The translations under genes and the position numbers were made by a program. The notes beneath the pieces are model-generated. The model did not search any database. It was not told where the DNA came from and saw nothing but the letters and a program-made list of their open reading frames with translations. This document shows positions 47,941 through 57,551 of a stretch of DNA of 64,000 nt, in pieces. This DNA is from Leptospira limi (GTDB lineage Bacteria > Spirochaetota > Leptospiria > Leptospirales > Leptospiraceae). Numbering within the stretch: the stretch's first letter is position 1; the number at the start of each line of letters is the position of its first letter. The stretch lies in contig NZ_JAMQPV010000001.1 of assembly GCF_026151395.1 (NCBI RefSeq), forward strand, positions 868,001 to 932,000, in the 5' to 3' direction.

Positions 47941-49572
47941 TCATTTTTGAGGAGTGGAATCATCTCCATAAAATTTCGGACCATAATTTCCTTCTCGGTC
48001 TGTATGGTTTCGCTCCATTCTAGGACGTTCAAATGTAAAATGTTGTTCGATATTGGTTTTAAAAGGTGCATTCTCTGGTGAAGCACCATACTGTTTGAGT
48101 TCCGTAATTTTTAAGACAGTCCTTGGGTGTTTGCCAAGCCTTCCTTGGAATTGAAAAAACGATGCAACAGATGGATCAACTGTATGGTGGCCGTCTGGGT
48201 CTTGGAATGCTTTTTGGTTCACCCATCCTGGTTCTTCCCACATCACAAGTTTCTGGATTCTTTGTTTTACCATCAACCGCGCATCCACATAAACAGTTGT
48301 AGAACCTTCCATTTCATTTGAATTAGGTTGGCTCTGAGGATTCGGTTTTTGTGTTCCAGGTCCTATTTTAACAGATGTTAACTCTGTTTCGGAAAGATCT
48401 GCTGGAATCACAAGAATTGATTCCTTTGGGTCAAAGGTTGGAAACACGTCCCAAGGATCTGAAATATAATTGAATAAAAAATTCCCAGCATTGAGTTTTA
48501 CCGTATAGCCACCGTAAGCTGAAGTTGGGTTTCCACCATCAGCCCCCATATTTCCTTTTGCGACGTACAGGATAGGATGATTTTTTACGGAATTGATATT
48601 TCGAAAGTCTGTATCGAGTAAAATATGATCGTGTCCTGTGAGTAAAATGCGTTTTGCTTTTCCCTCTTTCGAAATGAGTAGTGCATACGATTCCAAGTCC
48701 CCTTGGTGGATGTTTCCAAATTGAGTAGGTCCTTCATTCCAATCATACCAAATCCAATAGGAAATTACTATATCCCCATTTCCAACTTCGTACCAATAAT
48801 TCAAATCATCTCGAAATCCAGGTAAAGCTTCCGATTGTGTTCCAGACACTGTCGATTGTGCATAACGAGCATGATAATACAAATGGGTTGGATTTTCGAT
48901 TGGTATAAAATCTGGAAAATCTACGTAGTTCCAAGTGGATTGCCCTTTGGTTTTCCTGCGGATATCCTTTTCTGGTAATGGGTATTCTTTTTTAGCAAAG
49001 AACTTGGAATACTTTTCGATGTTAGACGGAAGGTATTTCTTATCTTTATGGAAAACAAGGATGGGAGAAAATTTTTTAGCAATCTCTTCTTGGATTCTGT
49101 TTGGGATTTTGTTCTCTTGCGACAGAAATCGAAATTCTTTTGTGATGTTAGGACCTGATTTTGCTATGTTTGCGGGTGAATACCAAAATGGATTATGGCC
49201 AGGTGTAAATTTACCATGCACTCTTTCGATTCCAATGATTCGGATTGCGAAATGTGTCCAAGCTTTCGGCAAAGTGAAACTAGTTTTTCCAGTGGTTACA
49301 TTCGATTTGATTTTTCCAATTTCAAGTTTATTCTCTAAGATAGGAACATAACATTCTTTAGCTGTTGTGTCTGGACAACGATAGAATTGGAATGATAACG
49401 AAATGGTTTCTCCTATTAACTCTTGCGGAATTGATGTTAGTCTGATTGAAAATGTAACTTCATTCGGAAGTTTCAAATCTGGATTTTTTTCGGGAGTTGA
49501 GTTACATTGAAAGAGTGTAAAGAATAAGAATACGGGTAGAATTAGGTTTTTATAATGCATGGTTCGTTTCAA
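47941..49572 (-). CDS. Large lipoprotein with an HxGDxE motif (Vps62-like)
   Basis: The 543-residue protein has a lipoprotein signal ending FTLFQC (Cys about 23), a strand-rich N-terminal part (about 35-140), and a core (about 165-370) with VISYWIWYDWNEGP, HQGDLESY and LLTGHDHILLD. The HxGDxE pattern recalls the Vps62/DUF946 group of eukaryotic and bacterial proteins, but the match is by eye and the function is unknown. The C-terminus is Asn/Pro-rich. An intrinsic terminator lies 18 bases before the start. Confidence 0.7.
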   Translation of the reverse strand: MKRTMHYKNLILPVFLFFTLFQCNSTPEKNPDLKLPNEVTFSIRLTSIPQELIGETISLSFQFYRCPDTTAKECYVPILENKLEIGKIKSNVTTGKTSFTLPKAWTHFAIRIIGIERVHGKFTPGHNPFWYSPANIAKSGPNITKEFRFLSQENKIPNRIQEEIAKKFSPILVFHKDKKYLPSNIEKYSKFFAKKEYPLPEKDIRRKTKGQSTWNYVDFPDFIPIENPTHLYYHARYAQSTVSGTQSEALPGFRDDLNYWYEVGNGDIVISYWIWYDWNEGPTQFGNIHQGDLESYALLISKEGKAKRILLTGHDHILLDTDFRNINSVKNHPILYVAKGNMGADGGNPTSAYGGYTVKLNAGNFLFNYISDPWDVFPTFDPKESILVIPADLSETELTSVKIGPGTQKPNPQSQPNSNEMEGSTTVYVDARLMVKQRIQKLVMWEEPGWVNQKAFQDPDGHHTVDPSVASFFQFQGRLGKHPRTVLKITELKQYGASPENAPFKTNIEQHFTFERPRMERNHTDREGNYGPKFYGDDSTPQK

Positions 49573-49590
49573 ATCGGATAGAGGAATAAA

Positions 49591-49615
49591 AAAACCCCTG
49601 GAACCAGGGGTTTTT
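49591..49615. terminator. Bidirectional intrinsic terminator after the Lys-rich secreted protein gene
   Basis: CCCCTGG (49595-49601) / CCAGGGG (49604-49610) with a two-base AA loop is flanked by A residues on the left and TTTTT on the right, giving a T run on either strand. It ends the minus-strand Lys-rich gene. Confidence 0.82.
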
Positions 49616-49635
49616 GAAGATTAAGAGAGAAAGGA

Positions 49636-49887
49636 TTACTCAGCGTCTTTTTTTTCTTTTTTCTCTTTTTTGGCTTTCTTAGCTTTTTTAGCCTTTTTCT
49701 CGCCATTTTTGTTATTCTTTTTTTCTTTTTTCTCACCGTCTTTATTGTTCATTTTGTCTTTCTTAGGTTTAACGGTTTCAGAAGCCTCGTCTGATTGCAT
49801 AGTAGGCTCTTCGTCTGCCACTGCTTGAGCAAACAAACCAAAACTGCTGAAAGAGAAAAGAGTGAGAATCACAAGAAATTTTTTCAT
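49636..49887 (-). CDS. Small secreted Lys/Glu-rich protein
   Basis: The 83-residue protein has a clear signal peptide (MKKFLVILTLFSFSSFGLFA, cleavage likely after AQA) and a mature part of about 60 residues that is almost wholly Lys, Glu, Asp, Asn and Ala, ending in repeated KKAKKAKK and KKEKKEKK blocks. It is low-complexity and very basic, so it could bind acidic polymers such as DNA, teichoic-like polymers or lipopolysaccharide; this is inference from charge. A GAGGT ribosome site precedes the ATG. It is probably highly expressed from its own promoter. Confidence 0.72.
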   Translation of the reverse strand: MKKFLVILTLFSFSSFGLFAQAVADEEPTMQSDEASETVKPKKDKMNNKDGEKKEKKNNKNGEKKAKKAKKAKKEKKEKKDAE

Positions 49888-49934
49888 TTTTTACCTCGTA
49901 TCGAATGTGCGACCAATTAGATACTAATTCGATG

Positions 49935-49940
49935 ATTATA
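49935..49940 (-). promoter_or_regulatory. TATAAT -10 element upstream of the Lys-rich secreted protein gene
   Basis: A perfect TATAAT is read on the minus strand, about 48 bases before the start codon and just after a TTG. No good -35 is seen at 17 bases, so the promoter is likely but not proven. Confidence 0.4.
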
Positions 49941-49968
49941 CAAGATTAAATTTTAAATCTGCACGGAA

Positions 49969-51354
49969 TTATTTTCCGACACAGAATTTGCTAAAAATTC
50001 GCCCTAGAATTTCCTCATTTTCAACGACACCATTTACTTGACCAATTTCTAACAATGCCCGATTGATTTCTTGGATATAAATTTCAGCAGGAGCATTGTT
50101 TTCCATGAGTTGGATGGATTCGGATAAACAAGATTCAATTTTTTGAATGTGATACCTTTGGCGGTCTTCTAACAAAACTAAATCTTCCGTATTCTCCTGA
50201 GAGGTAAGTTTTAATTTTAATAAATTCAGTAATTCGGAAATTCCTTGTTTTGTTTTGCAGGAAATTTCTGAAATGGTTAGGTTGTATTCTTTTTGGATGT
50301 TTTCTAAATTTTTTAAATCCCAGGTTGGATGTTTTGCATCAACTTTATTGGCTACAAGAATTGATTCAAATAAACGATCTTTATGTTTATTTAGAAACGA
50401 ATCGATCTCGAAAGGAACTGAAGTATCGATCAAAAGTAATTTCACATTAGCACTGTCTGCTTCACGTTTACTTCTTTCGATTCCCATTTGTTCGATGTTA
50501 TCAGTAGTTTCTCTGATCCCAGCAGTATCAACTAAACGTATTGGGATTCCATCCAAACTCAATTCTTCTGCGATATAATCTCTAGTTGTGCCAGGTACAT
50601 CTGATATAATGGATCTATCTTTTCCGATGAGTAAATTCATGAGGCTCGACTTACCAGTATTCGGTTCTCCGAATAATACGACAGTCGATTGTAAGATGAG
50701 AGATTCTGCTCGTTCGGAGTTTTTGATTAATTTAGAACATAAATTTTTAAGATCCACCATTCGGTTTTTTCTTTGCTCTAAACTTTCAAATGTTAAGTCT
50801 TCAGTCGAAAAATCAATTTCTGCTTCACATTCAGCTTTGAGTGATATTAAATCACTTCTGATTTTTGAACTTAATTTTGTGATTTCGCCAAATACGTTTT
50901 TTTGAGCGAGTTCCAATTCGTATTTGGACCTTGCTTCAATGAGTCGACTAATGGCCTCAGCACCGGACAAATTGATTTTCCCATTTAAATAAGCACGTTT
51001 CGTAAATTCACCTTTCGAGGCAGGTCTTGCTCCTTTATCAAAAAGGACATGAAGGGCACGTTTTAATAAGATAGGATTTCCATGGAGATGGAACTCTGCT
51101 AGATCTTCACCTGTGTAAGAGTTAGGTGCTGGAAAATAAAAAAATACAATTTGGTCTAAGGGGTTTCCATTTTCAACAAAGTCACAAAAAATGGCGGTGC
51201 GTTTTTGGTTTTGTAAAAATGTTTCTGTGAGGGCAGTTCCGTTTTTTTCTAAAACAGAAAGGGAGATGGGCAATACCAAAGAACCCGAGACCCGAAGGAT
51301 ACCAATCGCTCCGGGACCTTGGGCTGTGGACAATGCCGCAATGGTATCAATCAA
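49969..51354 (-). CDS. mnmE: tRNA modification GTPase MnmE (TrmE)
   Basis: The 461-residue GTPase, working with MnmG, modifies the wobble uridine of several tRNAs. The N-terminal folate-binding domain opens [20 protein letters not shown]. The GTPase domain has GEPNTGKSS (P-loop, about 229-237), [20 protein letters not shown] and NKVD. The C-terminus ends FCVGK, the conserved C(I/V/L)GK tail with the catalytic Cys. Length is normal. The start overlaps the jag gene by 8 bases, as in the conserved rpmH-mnmE cluster. Confidence 0.97.
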   Translation of the reverse strand: MIDTIAALSTAQGPGAIGILRVSGSLVLPISLSVLEKNGTALTETFLQNQKRTAIFCDFVENGNPLDQIVFFYFPAPNSYTGEDLAEFHLHGNPILLKRALHVLFDKGARPASKGEFTKRAYLNGKINLSGAEAISRLIEARSKYELELAQKNVFGEITKLSSKIRSDLISLKAECEAEIDFSTEDLTFESLEQRKNRMVDLKNLCSKLIKNSERAESLILQSTVVLFGEPNTGKSSLMNLLIGKDRSIISDVPGTTRDYIAEELSLDGIPIRLVDTAGIRETTDNIEQMGIERSKREADSANVKLLLIDTSVPFEIDSFLNKHKDRLFESILVANKVDAKHPTWDLKNLENIQKEYNLTISEISCKTKQGISELLNLLKLKLTSQENTEDLVLLEDRQRYHIQKIESCLSESIQLMENNAPAEIYIQEINRALLEIGQVNGVVENEEILGRIFSKFCVGK

Positions 51355-52078
51355 GATCTTCTTGGTCTACTCCATCTGCAAAGTCTTCCACTGGTAGACC
51401 TTTTTTAGAAGGATCTTCCAAATCTTTGTATTTATGTTTTTCTTTTGCGGAAATCACTCGGACTCGTTTGAATGTTCCGTTACCTTCTGATCTTGTGAAG
51501 ACTCTTTCGTCTTCTTGGATCGCCATGTGAACAATTCTTCTTTCGAAAGGATTCATTGGATCGAGAAGTTTTGATCTACCTGATTTAATCACAGAAGCTG
51601 CAATAGACTTCGCCAATCGAATGAGAGATAACTCGCGTTTGTCGCGATAAGATTCAATATCTAAAACAATTTTTCGGTTGTGTCGGATTTTTGGATCTAC
51701 CATCAAGTTGAGGAGGAATTGGAGTGAATCTAATGTACCTCCACGTTTTCCGATGATGAGTCCAGATTCTTTGCTTGTGAGTTCGACATAAATTTTTCCG
51801 TCTACATCACCCATTCCCACTACTTCTGCGGGGATTCCCATTTTTTTCAAAATAGTGATGATCACACCGTGTATGATTTTTTCAGAAGGGATATCGTTGT
51901 TAGCAACAAACGCGCGTACAACGGCTGGTTTTTTTTGTGTGATTCCTAAAAAGCCGGACTTTCCGGAATCTACTACTTCGAATCGTAAATCGCCTGCTTG
52001 GAGACGAAGGGTTTCGAGAGTAAAATCTTCTGCTTCCCCTTTCGTTTTTCCTTCGGCTTCGAAAATGTAATTATTCAT
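51347..52078 (-). CDS. jag: Jag/KhpB RNA-binding protein
   Basis: The 243-residue protein has a Jag N-terminal domain (about 1-50; [19 protein letters not shown]), a KH domain with [20 protein letters not shown] (about 113-132) and an R3H domain (about 150-205) with [14 protein letters not shown]. It binds RNA and is found next to yidC in many bacteria; in some species it affects cell division or competence. The acidic C-terminal tail ends DGVDQEDLD. It is translationally coupled to mnmE. Confidence 0.93.
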   Translation of the reverse strand: MNNYIFEAEGKTKGEAEDFTLETLRLQAGDLRFEVVDSGKSGFLGITQKKPAVVRAFVANNDIPSEKIIHGVIITILKKMGIPAEVVGMGDVDGKIYVELTSKESGLIIGKRGGTLDSLQFLLNLMVDPKIRHNRKIVLDIESYRDKRELSLIRLAKSIAASVIKSGRSKLLDPMNPFERRIVHMAIQEDERVFTRSEGNGTFKRVRVISAKEKHKYKDLEDPSKKGLPVEDFADGVDQEDLD

Positions 52079-52106
52079 CTGTGATCTTCCTTGTTAAACA
52101 ATGATT

Positions 52107-54056
52107 TCATTTCTTCTTTTTGTTTTGGTTTCTAAAACCTGGTCTTGCAACCGCAGAAGTGTTGTTAGCAGGTGTTGGCCCACTTGGATTTGGCTTTTTG
52201 TCGTCTGACTTAACAAACTTGTTTGTATACACTTGTTGAGCGATGGATAGAATGTTTTGCATGGTCCAATACATAGTAACCCCTGCAGGCATTGACCAGA
52301 AGAAGTATAACATGATGACAGGCATCATATACATCATCATCTTTTGGTTAGGGTCAGTTGATACAGTTGTCATTTTTGACTGAACGACTTGTGTTGCGAC
52401 CATGATGAGTGGCAGAATGTTAATGGCAAGAGCCCCAATAAATGATAATTTTGGAGTTGTAAACACAGTGTCTGGTTCACTCAAATCTTTGATCCAAAGG
52501 AAAGGAGAATTCCAAAGGTCTACTGTATCCGAGAATGCCGTATAAAGAGCGATAAAGATCGGAATTTGAATGAGCATCGGAAGGCAACCCGCCATAGGAT
52601 TGGTTCCATTCTTTTTATAAAGTTCAATCGTCTTCTCTTGTTTGAGTTTTGGATCATCCGCATACTTTTCGTTGATGAGTTTGATTTGCGGAGATAACTC
52701 TTGCATCTTTTTCATGGACTCAGCTTGTTTTTTGTTCAGAGGATAAAAAGCTAACTTAAACAAAATTGCAAAGATGACAATCGCCCATCCATAATTCGGA
52801 ATCACTAAATAGATCTTTTTTAAGATCCAAACAATTCCGTTTCGAAGTGGTGTTGTGATCCCTTGGTTAAAGGATTTATCGAGTGATTCACTAAGACCTG
52901 CAAATACAGAGTCTTTGTTGATTTTTGGATCGAGTTTGCTATCTCGGAAGGCTGTTCCATCTAACTCACGAACACCAACATACGCTGCATAATCTAAGTT
53001 TACTTCCTCGCCAGGTCCTAATTTCCAATTGTCGTAAACAAGAAGGACACCAGTTTCGTTGCCTTTTCGGTTATCTAAAAGGACTCCGGCCGGTTTATCA
53101 TCTAGCGGGTCAATGACACCAATGAAATAACGGCTTCCTGTTCCCACGAAGTCAACTTTATCGTTAGAACCTTTTTTGATTTCATATCGAGGGTCTTTAC
53201 CTTCATTGGAACCAAAAAGATTATCAAAAAATCCTTGGGTCGTTGTGCCATCAATATGGTCTTTAAAACTTCCATCTAAATAGTAGTAACGGAAGTAATG
53301 TGCATTGTCTCGGTCATTGAAGTCTTCTTTTTTCTTTAAGATGGGACCAAGGGAACTAAAGGAACGAAAGTAAACATCAGACTTAGTTGGAGAGATGTGA
53401 ATGGTCTCAGAAGTTCTGTTTTTTAAAGTTAAATGGAACTTAAAGTAATTTTCAGAAGGGAAAAATTGGAATTTTTTCTGAATTGTGAATTTACCATCGA
53501 GCGATGGTGCTTCGAATGTAACTGTTTTTGTTTCTGCATTATAATTTGAGCTAAAGTTTACGAGGTTATATGCGGAATAAGGAATGGTATCTTTGTCTTC
53601 AATGATGTTGAAGTCAAAACCTTGGCCTCTTGTGAGTTCCACTGCTTTTTCTGTTTGGCCATCAAATTCAATTTGGAATTTCGGATCTTTTGCGATCGTA
53701 AATTCAGAACCATCTGGTTCTTTATGATCTTTGATATAGTATTCTGTGATCCTTCCACCTAAACTTGAGAAACGAACCAAGAAGGAATCAGTTTTGAGAG
53801 AAAATGTTTTTTCCTCTTCTGGTTTGACTGGTTTTAGTTTTGGTGATTCCGTTGTGGCTTTTTTGATTTCTGCTTTTGGATCAGTTGTTGCTGTTTTTTC
53901 TTTATCAGCACCTTCTGTTTTTGCGGTTTCGGTTACAGTTTTTGGTTTCGGCGTTTGTGGTGGAAAAAAGATATAATTGATTCCCATCCATACTGCTAAA
54001 CTTAAAAATAAAGCGAGGAATAATCGACCTTGTCTGTTGTTGGTATCGTTTTGCAT
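52107..54056 (-). CDS. yidC: Membrane protein insertase YidC
   Basis: The 649-residue inner-membrane protein inserts and folds membrane proteins, alone or with SecYEG. A first helix (about 11-28) is followed by a Lys/Thr/Pro-rich linker, the large periplasmic P1 domain (about 80-390) and the core helices (about 415-615) with [20 protein letters not shown] and [20 protein letters not shown] (about 493-512). The C-terminus is basic and ends NKKKK. The size with P1 domain is the Gram-negative type. It begins 3 bases after yidD. Confidence 0.97.
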   Translation of the reverse strand: MQNDTNNRQGRLFLALFLSLAVWMGINYIFFPPQTPKPKTVTETAKTEGADKEKTATTDPKAEIKKATTESPKLKPVKPEEEKTFSLKTDSFLVRFSSLGGRITEYYIKDHKEPDGSEFTIAKDPKFQIEFDGQTEKAVELTRGQGFDFNIIEDKDTIPYSAYNLVNFSSNYNAETKTVTFEAPSLDGKFTIQKKFQFFPSENYFKFHLTLKNRTSETIHISPTKSDVYFRSFSSLGPILKKKEDFNDRDNAHYFRYYYLDGSFKDHIDGTTTQGFFDNLFGSNEGKDPRYEIKKGSNDKVDFVGTGSRYFIGVIDPLDDKPAGVLLDNRKGNETGVLLVYDNWKLGPGEEVNLDYAAYVGVRELDGTAFRDSKLDPKINKDSVFAGLSESLDKSFNQGITTPLRNGIVWILKKIYLVIPNYGWAIVIFAILFKLAFYPLNKKQAESMKKMQELSPQIKLINEKYADDPKLKQEKTIELYKKNGTNPMAGCLPMLIQIPIFIALYTAFSDTVDLWNSPFLWIKDLSEPDTVFTTPKLSFIGALAINILPLIMVATQVVQSKMTTVSTDPNQKMMMYMMPVIMLYFFWSMPAGVTMYWTMQNILSIAQQVYTNKFVKSDDKKPNPSGPTPANNTSAVARPGFRNQNKKKK

Positions 54057-54059
54057 AGT

Positions 54060-54287
54060 TTAACTCTTGTTATAAGATTTCGGTAAAGGATCATGTCCAC
54101 CTTCATGATAGGGGTGGCATTTAGAAATTCGAATGATGCTAAGAACAAACGCTTTGTACCATGGATAGGTTTCAAACGCTTGTTTGGCGTATTCAGAACA
54201 GCTAGGAGTGAATCGGCATGACGGAGGTAATAGTGGAGAGAGCAGTTTTTTGTAGAGGAAAATGAGAAACAAAAACAGCCGATTCAT
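54060..54287 (-). CDS. yidD: Membrane protein insertion efficiency factor YidD
   Basis: The 75-residue protein matches YidD: a short N-terminal hydrophobic helix, then [26 protein letters not shown] with three Cys residues (quoted partly: [11 protein letters not shown]), [17 protein letters not shown] near the C-terminus. It helps membrane insertion near YidC. It overlaps the rnpA stop by four bases and yidC follows 3 bases on, the standard order. Confidence 0.95.
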   Translation of the reverse strand: MNRLFLFLIFLYKKLLSPLLPPSCRFTPSCSEYAKQAFETYPWYKAFVLSIIRISKCHPYHEGGHDPLPKSYNKS

Positions 54288-54544
54288 GGGAATTGTTTTA
54301 GTGCCGAAAGGAATAAAACCTCTCGGTCTTCCTTAGATAACTTCGCAAATCCAACCTGAACAAGTAGGGCACAATCGTATCCTACTGGCAAAACAGAATT
54401 ATATTTCCGAACCAGTTCCCTGAGGATTCGTTTTGAACGGTTGCGAAGAACGGCAGTTTTGTGAGTTTTATCGGGGCAAAATAAAAAACTGGCAAAAGGA
54501 AGGCCGTTTTTCCGAACAAGCCAACGAAGTGGAGGCCTGCCCAT
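54284..54544 (-). CDS. rnpA: Ribonuclease P protein component, N-terminus unclear
   Basis: RnpA binds the RNase P RNA and helps mature tRNA 5' ends. From the first canonical ATG (54544) 86 residues are read, with the RNR-type motif in [15 protein letters not shown] (about 33-47). The family's N-terminal helix (LRxxxDFxxVFxxGR) is missing from this reading, but the frame upstream encodes ETLRDQTRIQELFRQNRK, a good match to it, back to an in-frame TAG at 54611-54613. No ATG, GTG, TTG or CTG lies in that stretch, so translation may begin at a non-standard codon after AGGAG (54608-54612). See findings. Confidence 0.85.
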   Translation of the reverse strand: MGRPPLRWLVRKNGLPFASFLFCPDKTHKTAVLRNRSKRILRELVRKYNSVLPVGYDCALLVQVGFAKLSKEDREVLFLSALKQFP

Positions 54545-54615
54545 TTTTCGATTCTGACGAAAGAGTTCCTGGATCCTGGTTTGGTCGCGAAGGGTCTCCG
54601 AAGGAAGCTCCTAAA

Positions 54616-54777
54616 TTAGAACTTTCTCCCGATTTTTTCGTCGGAAACAGTCAACTTAGCGCGTCCTTTTCTTCTTCTGTTCGCTATCACATTTCTTCCG
54701 CCTGGGGTAGCCATTCTGGCTCGGAATCCGTGAGTTCTCACGCGTTTAATTTTACTCGGTTGGAATGTACGTTTCAT
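54616..54777 (-). CDS. rpmH: Ribosomal protein L34
   Basis: The 53-residue frame from ATG at 54777 to TAA at 54616 reads [20 protein letters not shown] at the start, then a basic [20 protein letters not shown] segment, the unmistakable L34 pattern. The C-terminus carries an extra [13 protein letters not shown] beyond the shortest family members. It opens the rpmH-rnpA-yidD-yidC-jag-mnmE cluster on the minus strand. A TATATA-like -10 may lie about 20-30 bases upstream, but the promoter is not clear. dnaA is not next to it in this window. Confidence 0.95.
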   Translation of the reverse strand: MKRTFQPSKIKRVRTHGFRARMATPGGRNVIANRRRKGRAKLTVSDEKIGRKF

Positions 54778-54978
54778 GAAACACCTAATTTATCTATATA
54801 TGATCGCAAAAATATGAGGTCTTTTGAAAGGTTTTTGGTACCCCCATGGAAGTCAAGGGGAATTGGTAAAAATGATTGGACACTCCATACCTTATGAGAC
54901 ATAAGACTATTTTCGCAGGTTTTAGCCAATAAAACTAGACTCGCTTTTTTCCATCGTGTTGAAACAATTCCTGTAACA

Positions 54979-56064
54979 ATGGACAGAATGAAACGATTCC
55001 TCATTTGCCTATTCTCTCTTTATTTGGTTCCGTTTTTATGGACCCTTCCTGCGAAACCCACAAAGCCAAATCATAAAATTCTAGATAAGAAGTCAGAGTC
55101 AATTGCCTTACAAGTTGCAATCCAAGAATCGATCCAATACCTGCAAAAACTCCCTATGGATACAAAATTTTTAATCCAAGGGGAAACCATTACTCTCAAT
55201 GATATTTTGTTCCCACTGAGAGAGATCCAAAAACAAATTCAGGGAAACAAACACTTAGATTTACTAAAAGAGATTCGAAAACAATTCAAAGAGGTAGAAT
55301 TGAAACCCAATTCCGAATCTCCGCTCATCACTGGTTATTATGAAGTGCGAATCCAAGGGAGAACAAAACCAAGTGGAAACTATTTGTATCCAGCACTTGT
55401 CCCACCAAAGGAGAATTCCAAAGAGACTCATTCGAAATTTTATCCTAGAGAGTATTGGAAAGAAGAATCCCATTGGAAAACCGTTTCCCAACCGATTGTG
55501 TATCTAACATTAACCGATCTTCATTTAGCACAATTGGAAGGATCTGCTCTTGTCCAAACAGAAACAAAAGAAATATTTAGGATCAATTATGCCGCAGACA
55601 ATGGATTTGATTATTTGAGTCCTGCTATTCATTTAACAGGAGTTTGTCCAAGTTTAAAACCATATGAATTAAAATTTTGTATGGAGACAAATCCTAAAGA
55701 AGTTTCCGAAGCCATTTGGAAAAATCCAAGATATATTTTCTTTGAAAAAGAGATCCTACCGAAAAAACAACTTTCAGATCAAATGATCGGACCATTGGGA
55801 AGTGGAGGGATCCGACTTGTTCCCGAACGTTCTGTTGCGATGGATAAACAAATCCCTCTTGGATTTCCAGTGTTAGTCAGTTTTAAGTCAATTCAACAGA
55901 CATATAACGATCATTTGGTGTTTGTCCATGATAGAGGAAATGCCATCCAAGGAGAAGGTAGAGTTGATTTTTATTTGGGTAATGAAACCGGAGTTGACAA
56001 AATTGCCAATCATTTACTCACAAAGGGAAAAGTCATTTTGTTTGTGCCAAAGAGAGAAAAGTAA
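54979..56064 (+). CDS. Membrane-bound lytic transglycosylase A-like (MltA/3D domain)
   Basis: The 361-residue exported protein has a signal peptide (about 4-23) and an MltA domain: TGYYEVRIQGRTKPSG near 119-134, then VYLTLTDLHLAQLEGSALVQ, and a C-terminal 3D domain with FVHDRGNAIQGEGRVDFYLG near 315-334. In MltA the catalytic Asp lies in a DTGGAIKG loop; here the loop is HDRGNAIQG with the Asp kept. MltA cleaves glycan strands of peptidoglycan without water. The start could also be ATG at 54988. It is divergent from rpmH. Confidence 0.88.
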   Translation: MDRMKRFLICLFSLYLVPFLWTLPAKPTKPNHKILDKKSESIALQVAIQESIQYLQKLPMDTKFLIQGETITLNDILFPLREIQKQIQGNKHLDLLKEIRKQFKEVELKPNSESPLITGYYEVRIQGRTKPSGNYLYPALVPPKENSKETHSKFYPREYWKEESHWKTVSQPIVYLTLTDLHLAQLEGSALVQTETKEIFRINYAADNGFDYLSPAIHLTGVCPSLKPYELKFCMETNPKEVSEAIWKNPRYIFFEKEILPKKQLSDQMIGPLGSGGIRLVPERSVAMDKQIPLGFPVLVSFKSIQQTYNDHLVFVHDRGNAIQGEGRVDFYLGNETGVDKIANHLLTKGKVILFVPKREK

Positions 56065-56098
56065 AAGCAAACGAATCTTTGTTTATTGAAATGATACT

Positions 56099-56764
56099 TC
56101 ATTTCTGTTCCTTTCGGTTGGATATACCTTCGTAAAAAATTGAAAATATAGATTCGATTTCACGATCCACATCAATCGGAAACTTAGGTGCTAATATAAA
56201 CTTTGTGATGATAAAACTGGCTCCTAAACTAAAAGAGACTCTGACAATTTGATTGAGATCTAAATCCTTTTTGATCTCACCTTTTAATTGAAAATTTCGA
56301 TAAGCTTCAATCGAAGTATCATATAAATTTGTTTTCCATAAATGCCCAAAAATTTCAGCGAAGTCTTTGGAGAAGAGTATGGCTCCGAGTAAAAGTTTTA
56401 ATTTTTGAGGTTCTTTTGCAACTGATTCAAACCTAGCTTTTAAAATTGATATGAACCATTCTTTAAAATTTCGATGTTGTGATTGGATTCTATCTTTTAA
56501 GTCTGACATATGATTTGGCAAAATAGTCGACAATAAAAGACCAGCTAATACACGTTTGTATAAATCAAATTTAGTCGGAAAGTATTTGAACAATGTTCGT
56601 TCTGTAGTACCTGCTTTTTTAGCAAGTTCTGCCGTAGTTGCACCGCTAAATCCCAATTCGGCAAAAATTTCCTCTGCTGCATCTACGATCTCTTTTTCTT
56701 TTTCAGATTGTGGATTTTGATACGCTGCAAATTCACTTTGTAGCATTTTTAAGGTCAGTTTCAT
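56099..56764 (-). CDS. TetR-family transcriptional repressor
   Basis: The 221-residue protein has a TetR helix-turn-helix at about 24-70 (IVDAAEEIFAELGFSGATTA then ELAKKAGTTERTLFKYFPTK), and a helical ligand-binding C-terminus that is variable, as usual. It is divergent from the PhlG-like hydrolase gene 130 bases away, and that gap contains a good palindrome and a direct repeat (56829-56879), so it most likely represses that gene and itself. Ligand unknown. ATG at 56764 chosen; an internal ATG at residue 7 is possible. Confidence 0.9.
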   Translation of the reverse strand: MKLTLKMLQSEFAAYQNPQSEKEKEIVDAAEEIFAELGFSGATTAELAKKAGTTERTLFKYFPTKFDLYKRVLAGLLLSTILPNHMSDLKDRIQSQHRNFKEWFISILKARFESVAKEPQKLKLLLGAILFSKDFAEIFGHLWKTNLYDTSIEAYRNFQLKGEIKKDLDLNQIVRVSFSLGASFIITKFILAPKFPIDVDREIESIFSIFYEGISNRKEQK

Positions 56765-56828
56765 TCTAGGTTTTGATCTCGTTTTACATCATTTTTTCTT
56801 AACCTGAATTTTTTTCGATTGATTTTTT

Positions 56829-56879
56829 GTATAGTGTTTACTTTACCTTATAAGAAAGGAAGTATAGTATTCACTATAC
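56829..56879. promoter_or_regulatory. Probable TetR operator and promoter region for the PhlG-like hydrolase gene
   Basis: GTATAGTGTTTAC (56829-56841) and GTATAGTATTCAC (56862-56874) are near-identical and start 33 bases apart, about three helix turns. The second lies in a perfect 18-base palindrome, GTATAGT-ATTC-ACTATAC (56862-56879). TATAGT (56863-56868) is a five-of-six match to a -10 box, so a bound repressor would block it. AAGGAG at 56881-56886 serves the ATG at 56895. Confidence 0.7.
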
Positions 56880-56894
56880 CAAGGAGAATCAGGT

Positions 56895-57551
56895 ATGAAA
56901 TCTGTAAAATTGGGGTTACCTCCTCATCGTGGAATAACGTGGAATCCAAAGACGATGGAATCAGCCGAATCGGGACGGGAAATATTAGCAGATGGAAGGG
57001 TCAAATATTGGATCAAACATGATATCCTGAAAGGTGTTTTTCCAAGAATGTTAGTTTGGTGGTTCCAACATTTGGAAGGTACAATGGAATACCAAGGTAA
57101 GGTATTAGATCGATATCATGTTTGGCATCCTGAAGATCATGTTCATGTCAGTTATGAAAAAACAAATGAATCGGGTAAAATTGGGCCAGGTGCGGTGTTA
57201 CGGATTGTGGAATACTTAGGAAGACAAAAACGATATTTGGTGAATGTCATCAGTCCGATCGAAAAATTAGATGAAACTGGATTTATCCACAATCCTAAAT
57301 TGTATGGAATTCTTCCCATAGCCCGAATGGAATATCAATTCCAAGAAACGAAGGATGGAACACTCTATGAAAACTGTTTGATTGTTGGATGGAAGGGAAT
57401 ATCATTTCGAATTCTTAGACCTGTATTTGAATTTTTATTCTTTGATCGAAAACATGGTCAATATTGGATCAAACATAATATTGAAGAAGTGGGACAGTTC
57501 CAAAATTTTTTACCCGAATTATTTAGGAGTCAGAATGAAAGTTTACGGTGA
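56895..57551 (+). CDS. PhlG-like (DAPG hydrolase family) hydrolase
   Basis: The 218-residue protein contains WWFQHLEGTMEYQGKVLDRY (about 56-75), HVWHPEDHVHVSYEK (about 75-89) and the C-terminal HNIEEVGQFQNFLPELF (about 194-210). These resemble the zinc site of PhlG, the Pseudomonas 2,4-diacetylphloroglucinol hydrolase, and the C-terminal H-x3-E pair fits the ligand pattern I recall. It would cleave a carbon-carbon bond in an aryl ketone; the true substrate here is unknown. Good ribosome site AAGGAG. It is regulated with the TetR gene and is followed by a broken GST gene. Confidence 0.65.
   Translation: MKSVKLGLPPHRGITWNPKTMESAESGREILADGRVKYWIKHDILKGVFPRMLVWWFQHLEGTMEYQGKVLDRYHVWHPEDHVHVSYEKTNESGKIGPGAVLRIVEYLGRQKRYLVNVISPIEKLDETGFIHNPKLYGILPIARMEYQFQETKDGTLYENCLIVGWKGISFRILRPVFEFLFFDRKHGQYWIKHNIEEVGQFQNFLPELFRSQNESLR

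Noticed and set aside
54433..54897. 154-residue plus-strand open frame across the rpmH-rnpA junction
   Set aside because: It is antisense to rpmH and rnpA, both clearly identified, and has no family features or ribosome site.
54778..54978. Replication origin next to rpmH
   Set aside because: No dnaA gene and no cluster of DnaA boxes is visible; only a divergent promoter region.
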